Source: Effrenium voratum (taxonomy: Eukaryota; Sar; Dinophyceae; Suessiales; Symbiodiniaceae). From it: DNA of 64,000 bases. Positions within the stretch are counted from its first letter, which is position 1. Each line of letters begins with the position of its first letter. The notes beneath the pieces are model-generated. The model was not told the origin of the DNA. It saw only the letters and a list, made by a program, of their open reading frames with translations, and made no database searches. Positions 49,090 to 59,830 of the stretch are shown here, in pieces. The translations under genes were made by a program, and so were the position numbers. The DNA lies in contig CAUJNA010001238.1 of NCBI GenBank assembly GCA_963377175.1, forward strand, positions 1 through 64,000, written 5' to 3'.

Positions 49090-49271
49090 GGCGATGACCA
49101 GCATGTAGACGACGCCGTGGTAAGATGGTAAAGGCGTTGGTCTCCGGACCAACGTCAGACAGTCGCCGGGGTTCGATTCCACCCTGGTACACGGATAAGT
49201 CTCAAGTCAGCCGACCGATGCCACTAGGCCCAAGGCGGAGGGTGAAAAAAAAAAAGGCGATGACCAGCATG
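49090..49271 (+). mobile_element. tRNA-derived SINE with perfect 16-bp target-site duplication
   Basis: The element proper is 49106-49255 (150 bp). It starts with a tRNA-like region holding a box A-like word (TGGTAAGATGG, 49118-49128), an anticodon-arm-like hairpin (TTGGTCTCCGGACCAA) and a perfect box B (GGTTCGATTCC, 49170-49180). It ends in an 11-base A tail (49245-49255). It is flanked by identical copies of GGCGATGACCAGCATG at 49090-49105 and 49256-49271. Such duplications with an A tail are the hallmark of target-primed reverse transcription by a LINE. Perfect duplications indicate a fairly recent insertion. Confidence 0.9.
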
Positions 49272-51475
49272 CTCGAAAGTGGCTGGCCGGATGGTGCGGG
49301 CTTCTGGCCAAGGCACGGCTGGCAACGCCTTTACTGGCATTAACTTGATGTGGACCGGAGACTCTGGATGCTCAGGCAGAGATTGGTGTGCCTGTGGCCA
49401 GGTGTCACAATCACAGTCAAAATGTTTTTGGATTTTGGTCAGATTCCTTTGACGAAGTTTTAAAATAGTTGGCTTGCGCAGAAGCCATTGTCCAAGCCAG
49501 CGGAGGCCAATGCAGACAAGGAGGAGTCTGGCAATGATGAAGAAGACGGCGGGCGCGCTATGAGCAACGTTTGGCGAAGCGAGCAAGTAAGGGAGCAGCA
49601 AAGACCCGCTGCCCGGCTCCAAACCAGCCGATCTTCAAGCAGGGCGTGGCCGCAGCCGCCAAGATCCCGTCTTTCAGTGCAAGCGCTGTGCTGGCAGGCA
49701 ATGACATCTTGCCTTCTCCGGACAAGCCCTTCCTGTTGAAACTGATGAACATGGGTCCCAGCTTCTGGAGGCGCAGTGTTGTCAGCGTGGTCAGCAGTTT
49801 GCCCATGTTTTTTGCAGTTTAACATGTCAGCAGAAAGACCTCTTTTTGCCACCGCCCCGCCAGCCAGCCCGGCAACAGCCTTCTTCAGCTCCTTTAGCCC
49901 GCGCTAACAGCGCCAAGCAACTCGGTCAACGGCTTGCGCTGCTCTGCCCGCATCTTCACCATGTCCTTAAGAGCCTGGCTGGTCTGGCATTGCCAATACT
50001 CTTGTACAGCTCTTGATCTTGCGACGCAGGTCAGGTTCTTAAAGCTTGCGCTTGGAGGGGCGTTCTAAACTTGCGTCTGCCACGCAGTCGGGATCCATCT
50101 CCTGCTGATGCACCAACTTGCCCCGCCAAGGCAGTTTTTTTTGTCACACACGCGCCTTGGGGCATTAAGCCATCGGTCACGAGAACGACTAAACAATCAT
50201 CGAAAGTGAGACGGGTGAGACCGAGAGGGACAAAGTGCTGGTGAAAAGAGCCAAACAAAGGAAAGGACCGAAAACACAACGCGGCAGACCACGAAGCAAC
50301 ACAACGAGGAACCAAACGAAAAACCTTTCCCCAGCCGAGCAGAACGGAAAGAGACGAGCCAACGCGGCAGTTAAAAGGGAGAGCGTGAAACATAGTTCCA
50401 GAAGACACTGACTACACCGAGGAGCTATGCCTGTGAAGCATGAGCACATTAAAAATGGGAACATGCGCGCTCCAGCGCAGGGGGCACATTTGCGCATCGT
50501 TAACCCCCACACGTGGCCACACGGCCGGAGCAACGAGCGCAATGTTCCAAAAATTTGGCAAAGCAACACACGGAAGAAGAAGGCAAAAAGGGCCAAGCAA
50601 GGGCCAGCAAAAGGCGAGCATGCAGTAAATTAAATTGTGCACAGGCATCACCCGGAGCACAGAGGCAGAAAGAGGCCGTGCAACGAATTACCCTCTCACT
50701 GACATCGAGCGGAGTTGCTATGGCCAGGCAAGTGTGACGGGCGTCACAGGCCTGGCCATCAAGCATTGCACACAAGACAAGGGGTGAGCGTGCAATGCAC
50801 CATCAAGTTTGCACTATATGCTACGCAATTTCCGCAGGGGCAGCGATGATCCCAACCGATAGTGAGGATGGGAGCCAAGCGCTGAAGCATTTTTACAAGT
50901 GCGTAGGTACACCGTGGCAAAATGCATAAGCGGGAAGCAGAAGCCCAAGGAGATCTGGCAGTGCCAAATATACCAGAGGCATTCTGTCCCATCGCGTAGG
51001 CGTCACGTTCGCACCACTGACAGGGGAATCCCTGTCACAGTGTACGTGAGCATGGCAAACCCGACTAGGCACCATGTCTGTCACAAGAGCGTACCTAGCG
51101 GAGTAGCGACTATTCAAGTGCAGGTATGATGCCTATAGGCATGGAGATTAGTCACAGATTAGAGGGCGGCTCAAACTTAGGTGGGTGCATATTCATCGAG
51201 AAGCAAAAGCACCCGCCACAGGGACATCTTTCCAGGAATGTTTTAAGCTAGGACTACGACCGTCCAGAGGGTGTCACGCCTAGGAGCATAAAACAGGCGA
51301 GCGGGTAAGAGGCCAGCAGGCCTTGCCAAGCAAAGCACATCAAGGACCTCAGGGCTCATTGAAGGGAGAGAGGAGCCTCCAATCTGCAACCTTACATCGA
51401 CATGTTGGTCTATGGGTTGATGCACTCACTCTGCAATGCAGAGCGATAGCAATATTCAAGCGGGATAACTAAGTA
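49272..51475. other. Host DNA without a supported gene
   Basis: About 2.2 kb of mixed composition. Open frames on both strands are under 140 codons, overlap each other and show no motif. Nothing repetitive stands out. Confidence 0.45.
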
Positions 51476-52070
51476 GGGTGCTAGGGTTTGGGGTGCGCTT
51501 CAATGCATGTCTTGCCAGATTATGGCACTGCAGGGTGGGCCAAGTGTAGTAGCACAGAACCATTTACCAAGCAACAATGCAAGTGTGCAGTGCCGCTGGC
51601 GCCAAGAACGGCTGGGAGAACCACGAGATTGGGCAGTGCCCAATACACTTGGAAGCTCCCACCTCAGGCCACAAAGGAAACGCACCAAAGTGACGACAAT
51701 ATTCGTCATGGAAGGTGTCGCCTGGCAACCAAACAAACGAGCGGCCAAGAGGCCAAGCGACAACGGGGGGAGGGCCCAATAACCGCTACGCTCATGAATG
51801 AAAAGGGGGCACCTCCCTCTACATCCTGCTGCGAGATAGGTTGTCGGAAGAAACGCGCGCACACTCTGTCATGCAGAGCGAGCAATAGGCAGCGGGAGTA
51901 CTGAGTAGGGTATTAGGATTTAGGGTGCACACTTCCCATTCACCAGGCAATAATGCGAGTGTGCAGTGCCGCTGGCACGAAGAACGACAGGGAGAACCAC
52001 GAGATTGGGCAATGCCCAATACACTTGGAAGCTCCCGTCTCATGCAGCACAAGGAAATGTACCGAATTGG
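51476..52070. repeat. Tandem duplication of about 0.2 kb with 0.43-kb spacing
   Basis: AAGTGTGCAGTGCCGCTGGC at about 51580 recurs with one mismatch (GAGTGTGCAGTGCCGCTGGC) at about 51957. Both copies go on with GAGAACCACGAGATTGGGCA and CCCAATACACTTGGAAGCTC, and both are preceded by TAGGGTGCTAGGGTTTGGGG or TAGGGTATTAGGATTTAGGG. No gene is supported. Confidence 0.75.
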
Positions 52071-52208
52071 TGATGCAGGAGAGAATGGCATGGGGTGATA
52101 GTTTTAAGGATGCACCGGGTCGCCATGACCCACCATGGCACGCACGAGCTGCCTAGGCAGATCGGTGGCCGATGAGCGGGGAGATGGCGACCAAATCCGT
52201 GCGTCCCA

Positions 52209-52553
52209 TTAATGGAGGCGCAACGTGCTGCGGACTGTGTTGGTGAGCGCATTGAAAGCACTAAGCGATGGCGCGTCCAAGAAATCGTCCACACTCCTGG
52301 AAGTTTTAGTTCCCTTGCTGCGGAGCTCCTGCAGTGTCATGCCCGAGGCCTGAACTTGAAAGGCATCAACCGACGGAAGTATTATCTCCGCGGTATCGGC
52401 ATCAAGCACGGGCGGGGTTGCAAGAACGGCAGACCTCCAACGGTGGGAAGAGACATGTGCCCTACGCGCAAAGTCCGCAAAGGACTGGCCTGCGGCAGGG
52501 AACGGGATCCACACATCCGTCCGGATTACACTACTAGGTTCGAGGGCCCCCAC
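52209..52553 (-). CDS. Hypothetical ORF downstream of the KptA-like gene
   Basis: The frame encodes 114 residues with natural composition (SFADFARRAHVSSHRW, DADTAEIILPSVDAFQVQ). It could be a further 3' part of the KptA-like gene after another frame change or intron. No domain is visible, and chance cannot be excluded. Confidence 0.25.
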   Translation of the reverse strand: MGALEPSSVIRTDVWIPFPAAGQSFADFARRAHVSSHRWRSAVLATPPVLDADTAEIILPSVDAFQVQASGMTLQELRSKGTKTSRSVDDFLDAPSLSAFNALTNTVRSTLRLH

Positions 52554-52740
52554 CAGGCCGCAGTAGTCTTGACAGTCAAAGGGGAAGGCCTGCCGACTTC
52601 TAAGCTGTTGAGCGCCACTCCGCCTCCACTGGCCGAGGCAGTGGTGTCGGCGTCACAAAGATACGCCATAGCTGCGACTGGGATATGAACTTTCAGCCTA
52701 TGCAGAGGCCAATCGCCTGGGCCGGAACGTCCAAACCGTG

Positions 52741-54240
52741 CTACCTGTTTTTTGTGGCGAGGGACTCAGTACCTGTCTCCAGCTCCTCAAGGGTGTCATG
52801 CATTTGAAGGAGCTGAGCGTGCTGTCTGGTAGCTATGGTGAGAGCCGCGTTCCAGAATTGCGGCTGGGCCAAGCGATCCAGCATAAGCTGCCGGACACGA
52901 GGATGCGCATCCTCTCTGCCTAGCGGCTCGAAGACGGAGGCGAGAGCGGTGGCCAGACACAGGAGCCACGAGCGCAGGAAGCGCAGTTTTTCCTCACTTC
53001 CCAAGGCAGGGGCGTCCGGACTCAGTCTGCGGAGGGCGAGCGTGTTGCGCACAGCATGCAGCCCTGCCTTGGTGGCCGGGTCAGGAGAGGACTTCCTTAG
53101 CAGCGGCCATATCGGGGACCAGCACGAGAGCAGCAACTGCCTCGTCTAGGCTCTCCAGCACTGCCGGATCGAGGTCTTCCTCAATTTCCGCATCGTCCTG
53201 CAGGCCGCGCCCGACCGGACCATTTTCCGGCTCCGGAGCAAAGGCTGACACAAAGCCGAGCCGAGCCGCATCCTCGTCAGTGGCGGGTAGGCACTCATGG
53301 AATTCCTGCGCGGAGCTGGCTACACTGATGGCTTCCTCCAGGAGCGGTTCGGCCTCGATATCGGGCTCAATGCACTCTGCTTCATTGTCCGTATCAACTT
53401 CGATCAACGGCGCATTCCTGAGGTGCAGGGCATTCAAGGCGTCATTGATCTCATCAGGCGCCAACATCCTTTCGAGCGGGACCGTCGTCAACTTGCATGG
53501 CCTCCTGCCCAGCATCCTCGCCCTGGGGTACCCAGTGGGTCCCACCAGGACGAGAAGCCGAGGCGGTGTGGTCTGCACCGTCATCCGACATGCTCGTGGC
53601 CTCAGTGGCCGAAGTCTCCCCACCTTGTCCAGCCTCCTGTGAGGCCTCCACGGCAGCAGTAAGGTATTCAAGGGCATCTTGCAGTTCCTCCTTAGTGCGC
53701 ACAGTCACTCGAGGCACATCGTCGGGCGCGGCCTCCGCGGTGGAAACCTCCATCGGAGTTGCCTGTGACCGGGAGGAGCCCTGCACGATTGTGTCCGTGA
53801 CGTCCTTACCGGTGAAGGCATCATATACGGCAGAAATGTAGGAGGGGTGAATGCCTTGCACTTCCTGGCCATCAGTGAGGGTGTAGGCAACCCCGGAGGT
53901 GAGCACAGTCTCACCACCCGCAATGTATAGCGCCACCCCTGCATGAAGGCACTTCACAAGGTCAACTGCGATGGCGAATGGCCGATGGCCCCGGGCCTCC
54001 ACAAAACCCTGTGTGTTAAGCGGGTAGGTGGTCAAGTGGATGTGAGTACGCTTGCCACCCATCAAGGCGCCCGGAAGCAGCCCCATCGAAAGGATGGACT
54101 CGGCGCTGACCCAAGTCGTGCAATGGAGTGCTATACTACGCCGGATGGCCTCATCATGCCGCATCAAGGGGAGATGGCGGGTAGGATCGAGGACGGCTGT
54201 GTGGAATGCTTGATTCCGAAGCGTGCCTTGCTGTGTGTAC
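52741..54240 (-). pseudogene. KptA-like RNA 2'-phosphotransferase (C-terminal half) with acidic/helical tail
   Basis: Tpt1/KptA enzymes remove a splice-junction 2'-phosphate using NAD+. Here RSIALHCTTWVSAESILSMG (about 54135), GGKRTHIHLTTY, PFAIAVDLVKCLHAGVALYI and GETVLTSG match the C-terminal half of the family: HGT-like turn, the last catalytic Arg before the HxHL strand, and the final beta strands. The N-terminal half with Arg-His and Arg-x3-GHS is not seen upstream in this frame, so it is lost or lies in an upstream exon. Downstream, sense jumps frame near 53490 (to LAPDEINDALNAL) and near 53095 (to PDPATKAGLHAVRNTL), giving an acidic, then helical tail to 52741. An open ATG start is not defined; 54240 is where the frame becomes readable. 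Confidence 0.55.
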
Positions 54241-54299
54241 TGACGAAGTCAGCGACGGCAGCTACTTGGATGAGCCGCGAAATTGTTAGAAGATAATAC

Positions 54300-54640
54300 T
54301 GGTTATCTGTTTTAATAACACGTTGCTATCTTTTTGTAACCTACATGCAACCTAGTTGCAAATCCTACGAAGTGCTAGCAACTTCTACTAACCAGTGTAC
54401 AACATAGTAGGGCTTAGCAAAAAAAAAGATATGTGCTAGCAAGTTCTATAGAAGTTAGCAGCAGTTGTACTTGAATTATAACCGTTTAGCTAAATTTGAA
54501 GCCTGGTTTAGCATGTGGTTAGCTAACCACTTAGCAAACTTGCTAAACACTTATAACTCTTTGGATTGCTTGAAATATTGCTCATGCACCACCAGTTTTT
54601 TCATGCTTGCTTGTCTCACATCAGCATGCCATCATGACTG
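54300..54640. other. AT-richer spacer with TTAGCTAACCAC words
   Basis: The stretch is rich in TTAGC/GCTAA words (for example GGTTAGCTAACC) and contains no open frame. It may hold the promoter region of the gene beginning near 54.7-54.9 kb, but I see no recognisable element. Confidence 0.4.
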
Positions 54641-54862
54641 ACTGCACATGCAATCAACTTGTAGACCTTGCATGCTTGCTCCAACACAATCAAGATTATC
54701 GCTTGCATGCTTTGACATTGTAATGATGGCAAGCCACTTGTGCTCTCAAATCCAATCCACTATGTTGTCAATGTCACCAGGATGTGCTTTCTTGAGTGCT
54801 CCATGTTGCTCGTGTCGCAGCTGCTTTGCCCAAGCGAATTGTTATCATCGAGTGTGCGCAGG

Positions 54863-57042
54863 ATGTTAACAAGAAATGTGAAAGACAAGGTGGATGCCTT
54901 GCTGGCTGATGATGAGATTGGGCCTCTTGCAAAGGTCCAAAAGCTCAGGGCTACTCTTCTTGATGCAGGTGTTGCATACACTACAACATGCCCCTGTACC
55001 AATTTCATTGTGCACCCTCAAAACCGGGGCACCACAGGTGTGCAGCCGTACAATATGCATCGCAAAGGCGCTGCAATTTTGAGAGCTGGGGCTGATATGT
55101 CATTACTCACAAACTCGTTTGCAATGGAGGTGTCTTCACATGCTGCAAAACGGGCTGAGCAAATGTCATTCAACGAGAAGTTGGTGTCAAGTGCAAATGG
55201 GCTCATGAGTCCTGTGAGCGGCACAGAGAGATTCATGACTTTGAGTTCTTCTCACACATGCCAATTCATCAAGAGCCTCATTGCTGGTTGCAAGACAAAC
55301 CAAAAGGAGGTTGGGGATTCCACAGGCCATTTGTCACTTCATATGTGGAGGCATGACAGCCAGCTGCAAACCATGGCCCAACAAGGTTGGGAGTGGGTTG
55401 TGCTACCATCTTATTTGGAAGACGCCTACCCTATGCTTGCAGCACTTATCCAAAGCTCTTTGAACCTTGCCAATGAGGTGTTCGAGTGTCAAAGTGAGCT
55501 TGAACTTGCTTGCTCTGTTGCGGAGGCTGCCACCTTCAAGATTCAGAACTCTGTTCCTTTCAACTGGGAGGATGTGGCTGTTGCCACTTGCAATGGAGGC
55601 CAAATCAAATCATATGCCAAGCACATTGGGAGATTTGTCAAATTGTATTCAGGCTGGGCTTGCATCTTGATTTGCGCCACATGAAAATCATTCAGCATGG
55701 CACTGCAATTTGCAAATGGGGTTGGTCTTTACACATGCTTGTCCCTTGTGTCCCTGCAGGAGGTGAAGGAGCACCGCTTATTCACTGGCTGTCAAGCTTC
55801 ACCAAGGAGTTCGGGGAGTCATTGGCATTGGGCCAGGAATTCATGGTCTCTGTGACAGAGACCCACATCAGCAGTGTCAACTTGTTCCCAATGGTGAGAA
55901 TTGGCATGATTGCAACAAACTTGACAGCACCACCTAGCAGGGTCATTGATGGGCATGCAAGGCTGGTAACCAAATCTGACATTGAGAAACTCAGAAGCAA
56001 GAAAATGAGTGACAAGATCAACCAGGTTGAGGAAGCCCTTGAAGCTGCATGGCATGAATCCTGCAAGTCCAAAAATGAGAGCTTCAAGGCATTTGGAAGA
56101 ATGATGATCAGGTCATCACTGTTGTTGCTTCAAAAAGAGAAGTCGGGAAGGGAGAAGGCTGTCTACACTTTGGATGAGATCAAGAGCATGTTCAAGCAGG
56201 ACTTGCAAGGCCAAGCCGAAGCTGCAGTGGAAGCACCATCAAGCAGCTCAAAACCAGATGATTCTCATGCAGTGGCCCTGAAGGATGCCAAGAACCCGTA
56301 CTTCCTTGCATCAAAAACCATGGAGCTTGCCACAGGAAAGCACTATATTCACAAGGATTTCCCTGACAAGATTTGGGTATGTGTGGCAAGCAGTGACCAA
56401 GGCATGGAACTCAAATTCACACACCACTTGTCCGGCCAGGTGTGCGCCCTGAACGTTCGTCCTGAGGAGATTCATGAGAAGTTGAAAATCACAAAGACAT
56501 CATCCCCTCACATCTTGGACCCTCAGATTGCTGCTACGTTGTTTCCATCATCTACATGCGAGGATGAAGCTACCAAAGCAGCAATGTGGCTCTGGCTCCA
56601 TGACAATTACAGTGAGCATGACACTGATGAGACCATGGTGCTATTCCAAGACATGCCCAAGATGGCAATGTTTGCATGTGAGAACATCAAGAAAGGTGGC
56701 CTGACCTTGCTGCCAGCTACAGACAAAGTTGGGAACATTGTCAAAGAACGCCCTTTGTCCAAAGAGTGTGCTCAGCTGAAAGCAAAAAATGGTTCCATTT
56801 GGTTTATTTTGCCACCCAAAGGAGTGAAATGCAAGGATGATTCCTACAGTGGTGTACTAGCCCCATATTGGCTTGTCAAAGAAGACCCCACTGGGAAATT
56901 TGGTCAAATGGAGAAGAGAATGATCAAGTTCAAGGACCATGAGGTGGAGTGCTTCACCAACACTGATCCAATTTTGAAACATGATATGATTGCCTTGAAG
57001 TTAGGGAAGGGGCAGCCTGCAAAGAAGCAAAAGACTTCATGA
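54863..57042 (+). CDS. Large dinoflagellate-type protein with one GC-AG intron
   Basis: Exon 1 (54863-55652) starts MLTRNVKDKVDALLADDEIG. A 107-bp intron (55653-55759) begins GC and ends AG, and its removal joins KLYS directly to GGEGAPLIHWLSSF with an intact codon. Exon 2 (55760-57042) runs to a stop after PAKKQKTS. The spliced protein has about 690 residues without breaks. It belongs, as far as I recall, to a multicopy dinoflagellate family (pattern LAKVQKLRATLLDAGVAY ... GEGAPLIHWL ... LFPMVRIGMIATNLT). It is alpha-helical, lacks obvious enzymatic motifs, and has a Lys-rich end that may be a nuclear signal. Upstream exons are possible: GTGCGCAG just before 54861 looks like an acceptor. Function unknown. 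Confidence 0.6.
55653..55759 (+). other. GC-AG intron
   Basis: The donor is ...TTCAG|GCTGGG and the acceptor CCTGCAG|GAGG. The exon side carries a G at both borders, and the intron contains an in-frame stop in the upstream exon's frame. Splicing restores a continuous, family-like reading frame. GC donors and repeated AGG at borders are characteristic of dinoflagellate genes. Confidence 0.7.
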
Positions 57043-57188
57043 GTCACCCATGCATGGCCCATGGCTAGATATGTTAAGCAATGCTTGGCTGTATGACATG
57101 CTCAACAATTAGTTCTGTTTCTTGTTTTGTGCCATGAGGGTGCTGCAGGCTCTATACACAGACAGGAAGAAGGCGTGGCTACATTGCA

Positions 57189-57932
57189 GTGGAAAAGCAT
57201 CAAGTCTTGCTGTCACCAGTTTGCATGAGTGTGTTTTACTATACAATCACCTCATGCAAGTACCAGCTCATTGTGAACCATGACATGAGCAGTGTGAAAG
57301 TTGCCTTGCTGCAGCCATATGCATATCATTGTGTTGCTAGACTTTGTGTGCTGGACAAAGCCATGGCTACCCTGAGCACGCTGCATGTGATCAAGCTTGG
57401 TTCTCAAAGCTGGACTGCGCCTGAGAGCTTGATCCATCAAGACAGCAATGACCAACTGTGGCTGCAGATCTCTTGCACTAACTCTGGGCTTTGCAAGCTG
57501 CTTTGTCAATCAGATGTGCCTGCTCACCCAAACATGAAGAGTTGTCCTGGCATTCAGTTGCTCTTGGAGAAGAGGAGTGAGATTGTGAATGACATCAAGC
57601 ACCAAGGGAAACCTGAGAAGAAACTGTTTGATTCAGTTCGAGGCCCTCCCAAAAAGCGAGCTAAACTGCTTGAGACCCCATCCAAGCTTGATATTACAGT
57701 AGAAGGTGTTACTGTCTCTGTAAAATGGCCTAAGAAGTCAACTGATGATTTGCAGATCCTCCTTGATGAAAGAACCATCACCGTGTTTGCAGATTTCTTG
57801 CAAAGCAAGGGTGTACAGTTTGAGCATCTTGCAGGCCTGTTTTGGGCAGCTCAAGCTCAGCATGCAAAAGCACTGCAGCGCATGGCCAACAACTGTATGG
57901 AAGCTTGTATCAAAACTGCAGCACATGTTTAG
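57189..57932 (+). CDS. Hypothetical host protein
   Basis: The gene encodes 247 residues. After an uncertain first 50 residues (which may be non-coding or belong to an exon border) comes a well-behaved protein: LDKAMATLSTLHVIKLGSQS, CKLLCQSDVPAHPNMKSC, then a basic PPKKRAKL motif that could be a nuclear localisation signal, a beta-rich part (ITVEGVTVSVKWPKK) and a helical end. It follows the 690-residue gene by 146 bp on the same strand, and its composition matches it, as in unidirectional dinoflagellate gene clusters. No family name recognised. Confidence 0.45.
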   Translation: MEKHQVLLSPVCMSVFYYTITSCKYQLIVNHDMSSVKVALLQPYAYHCVARLCVLDKAMATLSTLHVIKLGSQSWTAPESLIHQDSNDQLWLQISCTNSGLCKLLCQSDVPAHPNMKSCPGIQLLLEKRSEIVNDIKHQGKPEKKLFDSVRGPPKKRAKLLETPSKLDITVEGVTVSVKWPKKSTDDLQILLDERTITVFADFLQSKGVQFEHLAGLFWAAQAQHAKALQRMANNCMEACIKTAAHV

Positions 57933-57961
57933 CAAGCTTGCATGCACACAGGGTTCACCAC

Positions 57962-58411
57962 ATGGCAGCCATGAGCAGCCAAGCGCCTATGAACAAGATG
58001 ATGGAGAAGCTGATGGACAAGCCTGCCCATCACAGGTGGCTTGCTTGCCAGTGCATCATGCTGGACAAGAACATCGTGGTCAAGACCTCTTCCAGCTTTG
58101 GGCACTTGCCACAGCCACCACCGCCACCGCCGCCTCAGTGCAAAAAGAGGCCACGCCCACCACCTGAGGGACCTGCACCTCCCAAGGTTGCCAAGACACA
58201 ACATGGGGAAACCGATGAAATGGTGGATGTGGAGGTGGAGGAGTCTCCAGAGGACAAGGAGGCTGCAGATGAGAAGAAAGCCAAGGAGGCAGACAAGGAG
58301 AAGGAGGTGGTGAAGGAGAAAGAGATGGTGAAGGAGAAAGAGAGCGAGCATGGGGAAGGACTCATGCAGGACGACCCCAAGGTGCTGGAGATGAACCTTG
58401 TCAAATGTTAA
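57962..58411 (+). CDS. Low-complexity Pro- and Lys/Glu-rich protein
   Basis: The gene encodes 149 residues from the ATG at 57962 (MAAMSSQAPMNKMMEKLMDK). It has a short helical start, a poly-Pro segment (PQPPPPPPPQ) followed by the basic KKRPRPPP, then an acidic part and a repetitive charged helix (KEKEVVKEKEMVKEKE). It looks like a disordered nuclear or linker protein. It may be an exon of a larger gene with its neighbours, since the spacing is short and the strand is the same. Confidence 0.4.
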   Translation: MAAMSSQAPMNKMMEKLMDKPAHHRWLACQCIMLDKNIVVKTSSSFGHLPQPPPPPPPQCKKRPRPPPEGPAPPKVAKTQHGETDEMVDVEVEESPEDKEAADEKKAKEADKEKEVVKEKEMVKEKESEHGEGLMQDDPKVLEMNLVKC

Positions 58412-58419
58412 CATCTACT

Positions 58420-59138
58420 TTGCTGCTGCATGTTGACAAACTAGCATACCCAATTTCAAAGCCACATGCATCAACATTGAAACAGATTTGGAAAACACTG
58501 AACCATGTTTGTCTTTTGGCGATGGTGACTCATGAGTGGAAACATTGGATGTGTGCACAATTTCAGCCAAGGATGGAGCTTCTGAGAGGAAGGTACTGGA
58601 GGATTGGCCTTTTGAATGGGCACTCTTTCTGGAAGGGCGAGTCATCTGGCCAGATGAATAGCCCAAAGGTGGTTGCCTTCTTGTGGTTCAGTCAGCATCA
58701 GCAGGCATGGTTCTTCAGCAACATGGCCATGGATGAGAACATGGTGGAGGAGACATGTATTGGGAGGAGTTTGGCAAGCTCACCATCTATGCCACCTGCA
58801 CGGCCGAGCACAAGGGCACTGAGATGTTCCCAGGGCATGTGGTTGCTCCACACGACAGCAACCTGAGGGTCCCTTACAAAGCTTGGTGCTACTTGCAATG
58901 GCTTGAGCAAACCAACATGAGCTGGGCAGAAGACTATGCAATCCTGGACAAGAAGATGAAGGAGCTTGAGGCCCAGAAGAACCAGCAGCAGCCATCGGGA
59001 TCCACCCAGAACCCAAGCCAGGCCTTCACGAAGAAGCAGGCCAGCTTCATGATGAAGTTGGTGGCCCTGATCACGGCCTACAGGATGGAGGACTGGGCAC
59101 GAGCAGAGTACCTCATCAGCAGGCCCCACGGTTGCTGA
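58420..59138 (+). pseudogene. Host gene segment with a frame change (WEEFGKLTIYATC protein)
   Basis: One frame gives LKQIWKTLNHVCLLAM and KVVAFLWFSQHQQAWFFSNM, then NMVEETC. At that point the sense jumps one base and goes on as YWEEFGKLTIYATCTAEHKG, VPYKAWCYLQWLEQTNMSWA and a helical end to 59138. The jump near 58757 has no splice-like borders, so it is either a frameshift or a sequencing error. It is probably the 3' end of the gene group beginning at 54.8 kb. I recall the WEEFGKxTIYATC pattern from dinoflagellate multicopy genes; function unknown. Confidence 0.4.
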
Positions 59139-59239
59139 AAACATTGCATTGGTTGAACACACACCACATGTGTCATCAGTTCTTGGTGCAATGACTGATT
59201 CACACAATCCATGACATAGTGAGTAGTTTCAAACAACAT

Positions 59240-59675
59240 TGATTTCAATAGTTGGCATGCTTGCTTCTACCACTCACCAACTCATTGGCTTTGCGCAAAG
59301 CAACACAAGCTTGCTTGTCAGGTTCATCTACAAGGACAACATTAAGGAGCTCATCGACGAGCACACGCAGGTGATGCAAGAACATGGGAGGGACAACAAG
59401 TACAACTATTAGGTTGCCCCCCCATGGCATGCGCCAACCGACTGCCCGCAATGACCATGTGCCATGTGCCAATGGGAAACACACTCATCACCACCACACA
59501 ATTAACAATACAGTCAGACATTGGTACCATTGGCGCAATTATGGTGCTTACATGTTTGCTGTACAATGTGATGAAAGTTGGATGCCAACTATTACCACAC
59601 ATGCAGCCACGTGTGAAAATACATCAACCATGATGAAATTTCAAACAGTTATGACCCTCACCTATGTAATGCATC
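59240..59675. other. Host DNA without a clear gene
   Basis: CA-rich DNA with several overlapping short frames on both strands and no motif. Confidence 0.4.
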
Positions 59676-59681
59676 CACATG

Positions 59682-59830
59682 CCTGAATTGGGATTCCCAA
59701 TTTAGAGCCTAAGGATTAGACCCCTGAATTGGGATTCCCAATTCAGCCCCCCATATTTTAGATTGCAAATTGGGAATCCCAATTCAGCCCCCCAAATTGT
59801 AGATTGTGAATTGGGAATCCCAATTTAGGA
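59682..59830. repeat. Four copies of the palindrome AATTGGGATTCCCAATT
   Basis: AATTGGGATTCCCAATT or its complement form AATTGGGAATCCCAATT occurs four times, spaced by about 30-40 bp and linked by CAGCCCCCCA(T/A)ATTxTAGATTG. The arrangement resembles the sub-terminal repeats of a small non-autonomous DNA transposon, but no clear element ends or target duplication are visible. Confidence 0.75.

Noticed and set aside
49106..49190. Functional tRNA gene
   Set aside because: The loop sizes do not fit a tRNA, and the A tail with target duplication shows it is the head of a SINE.
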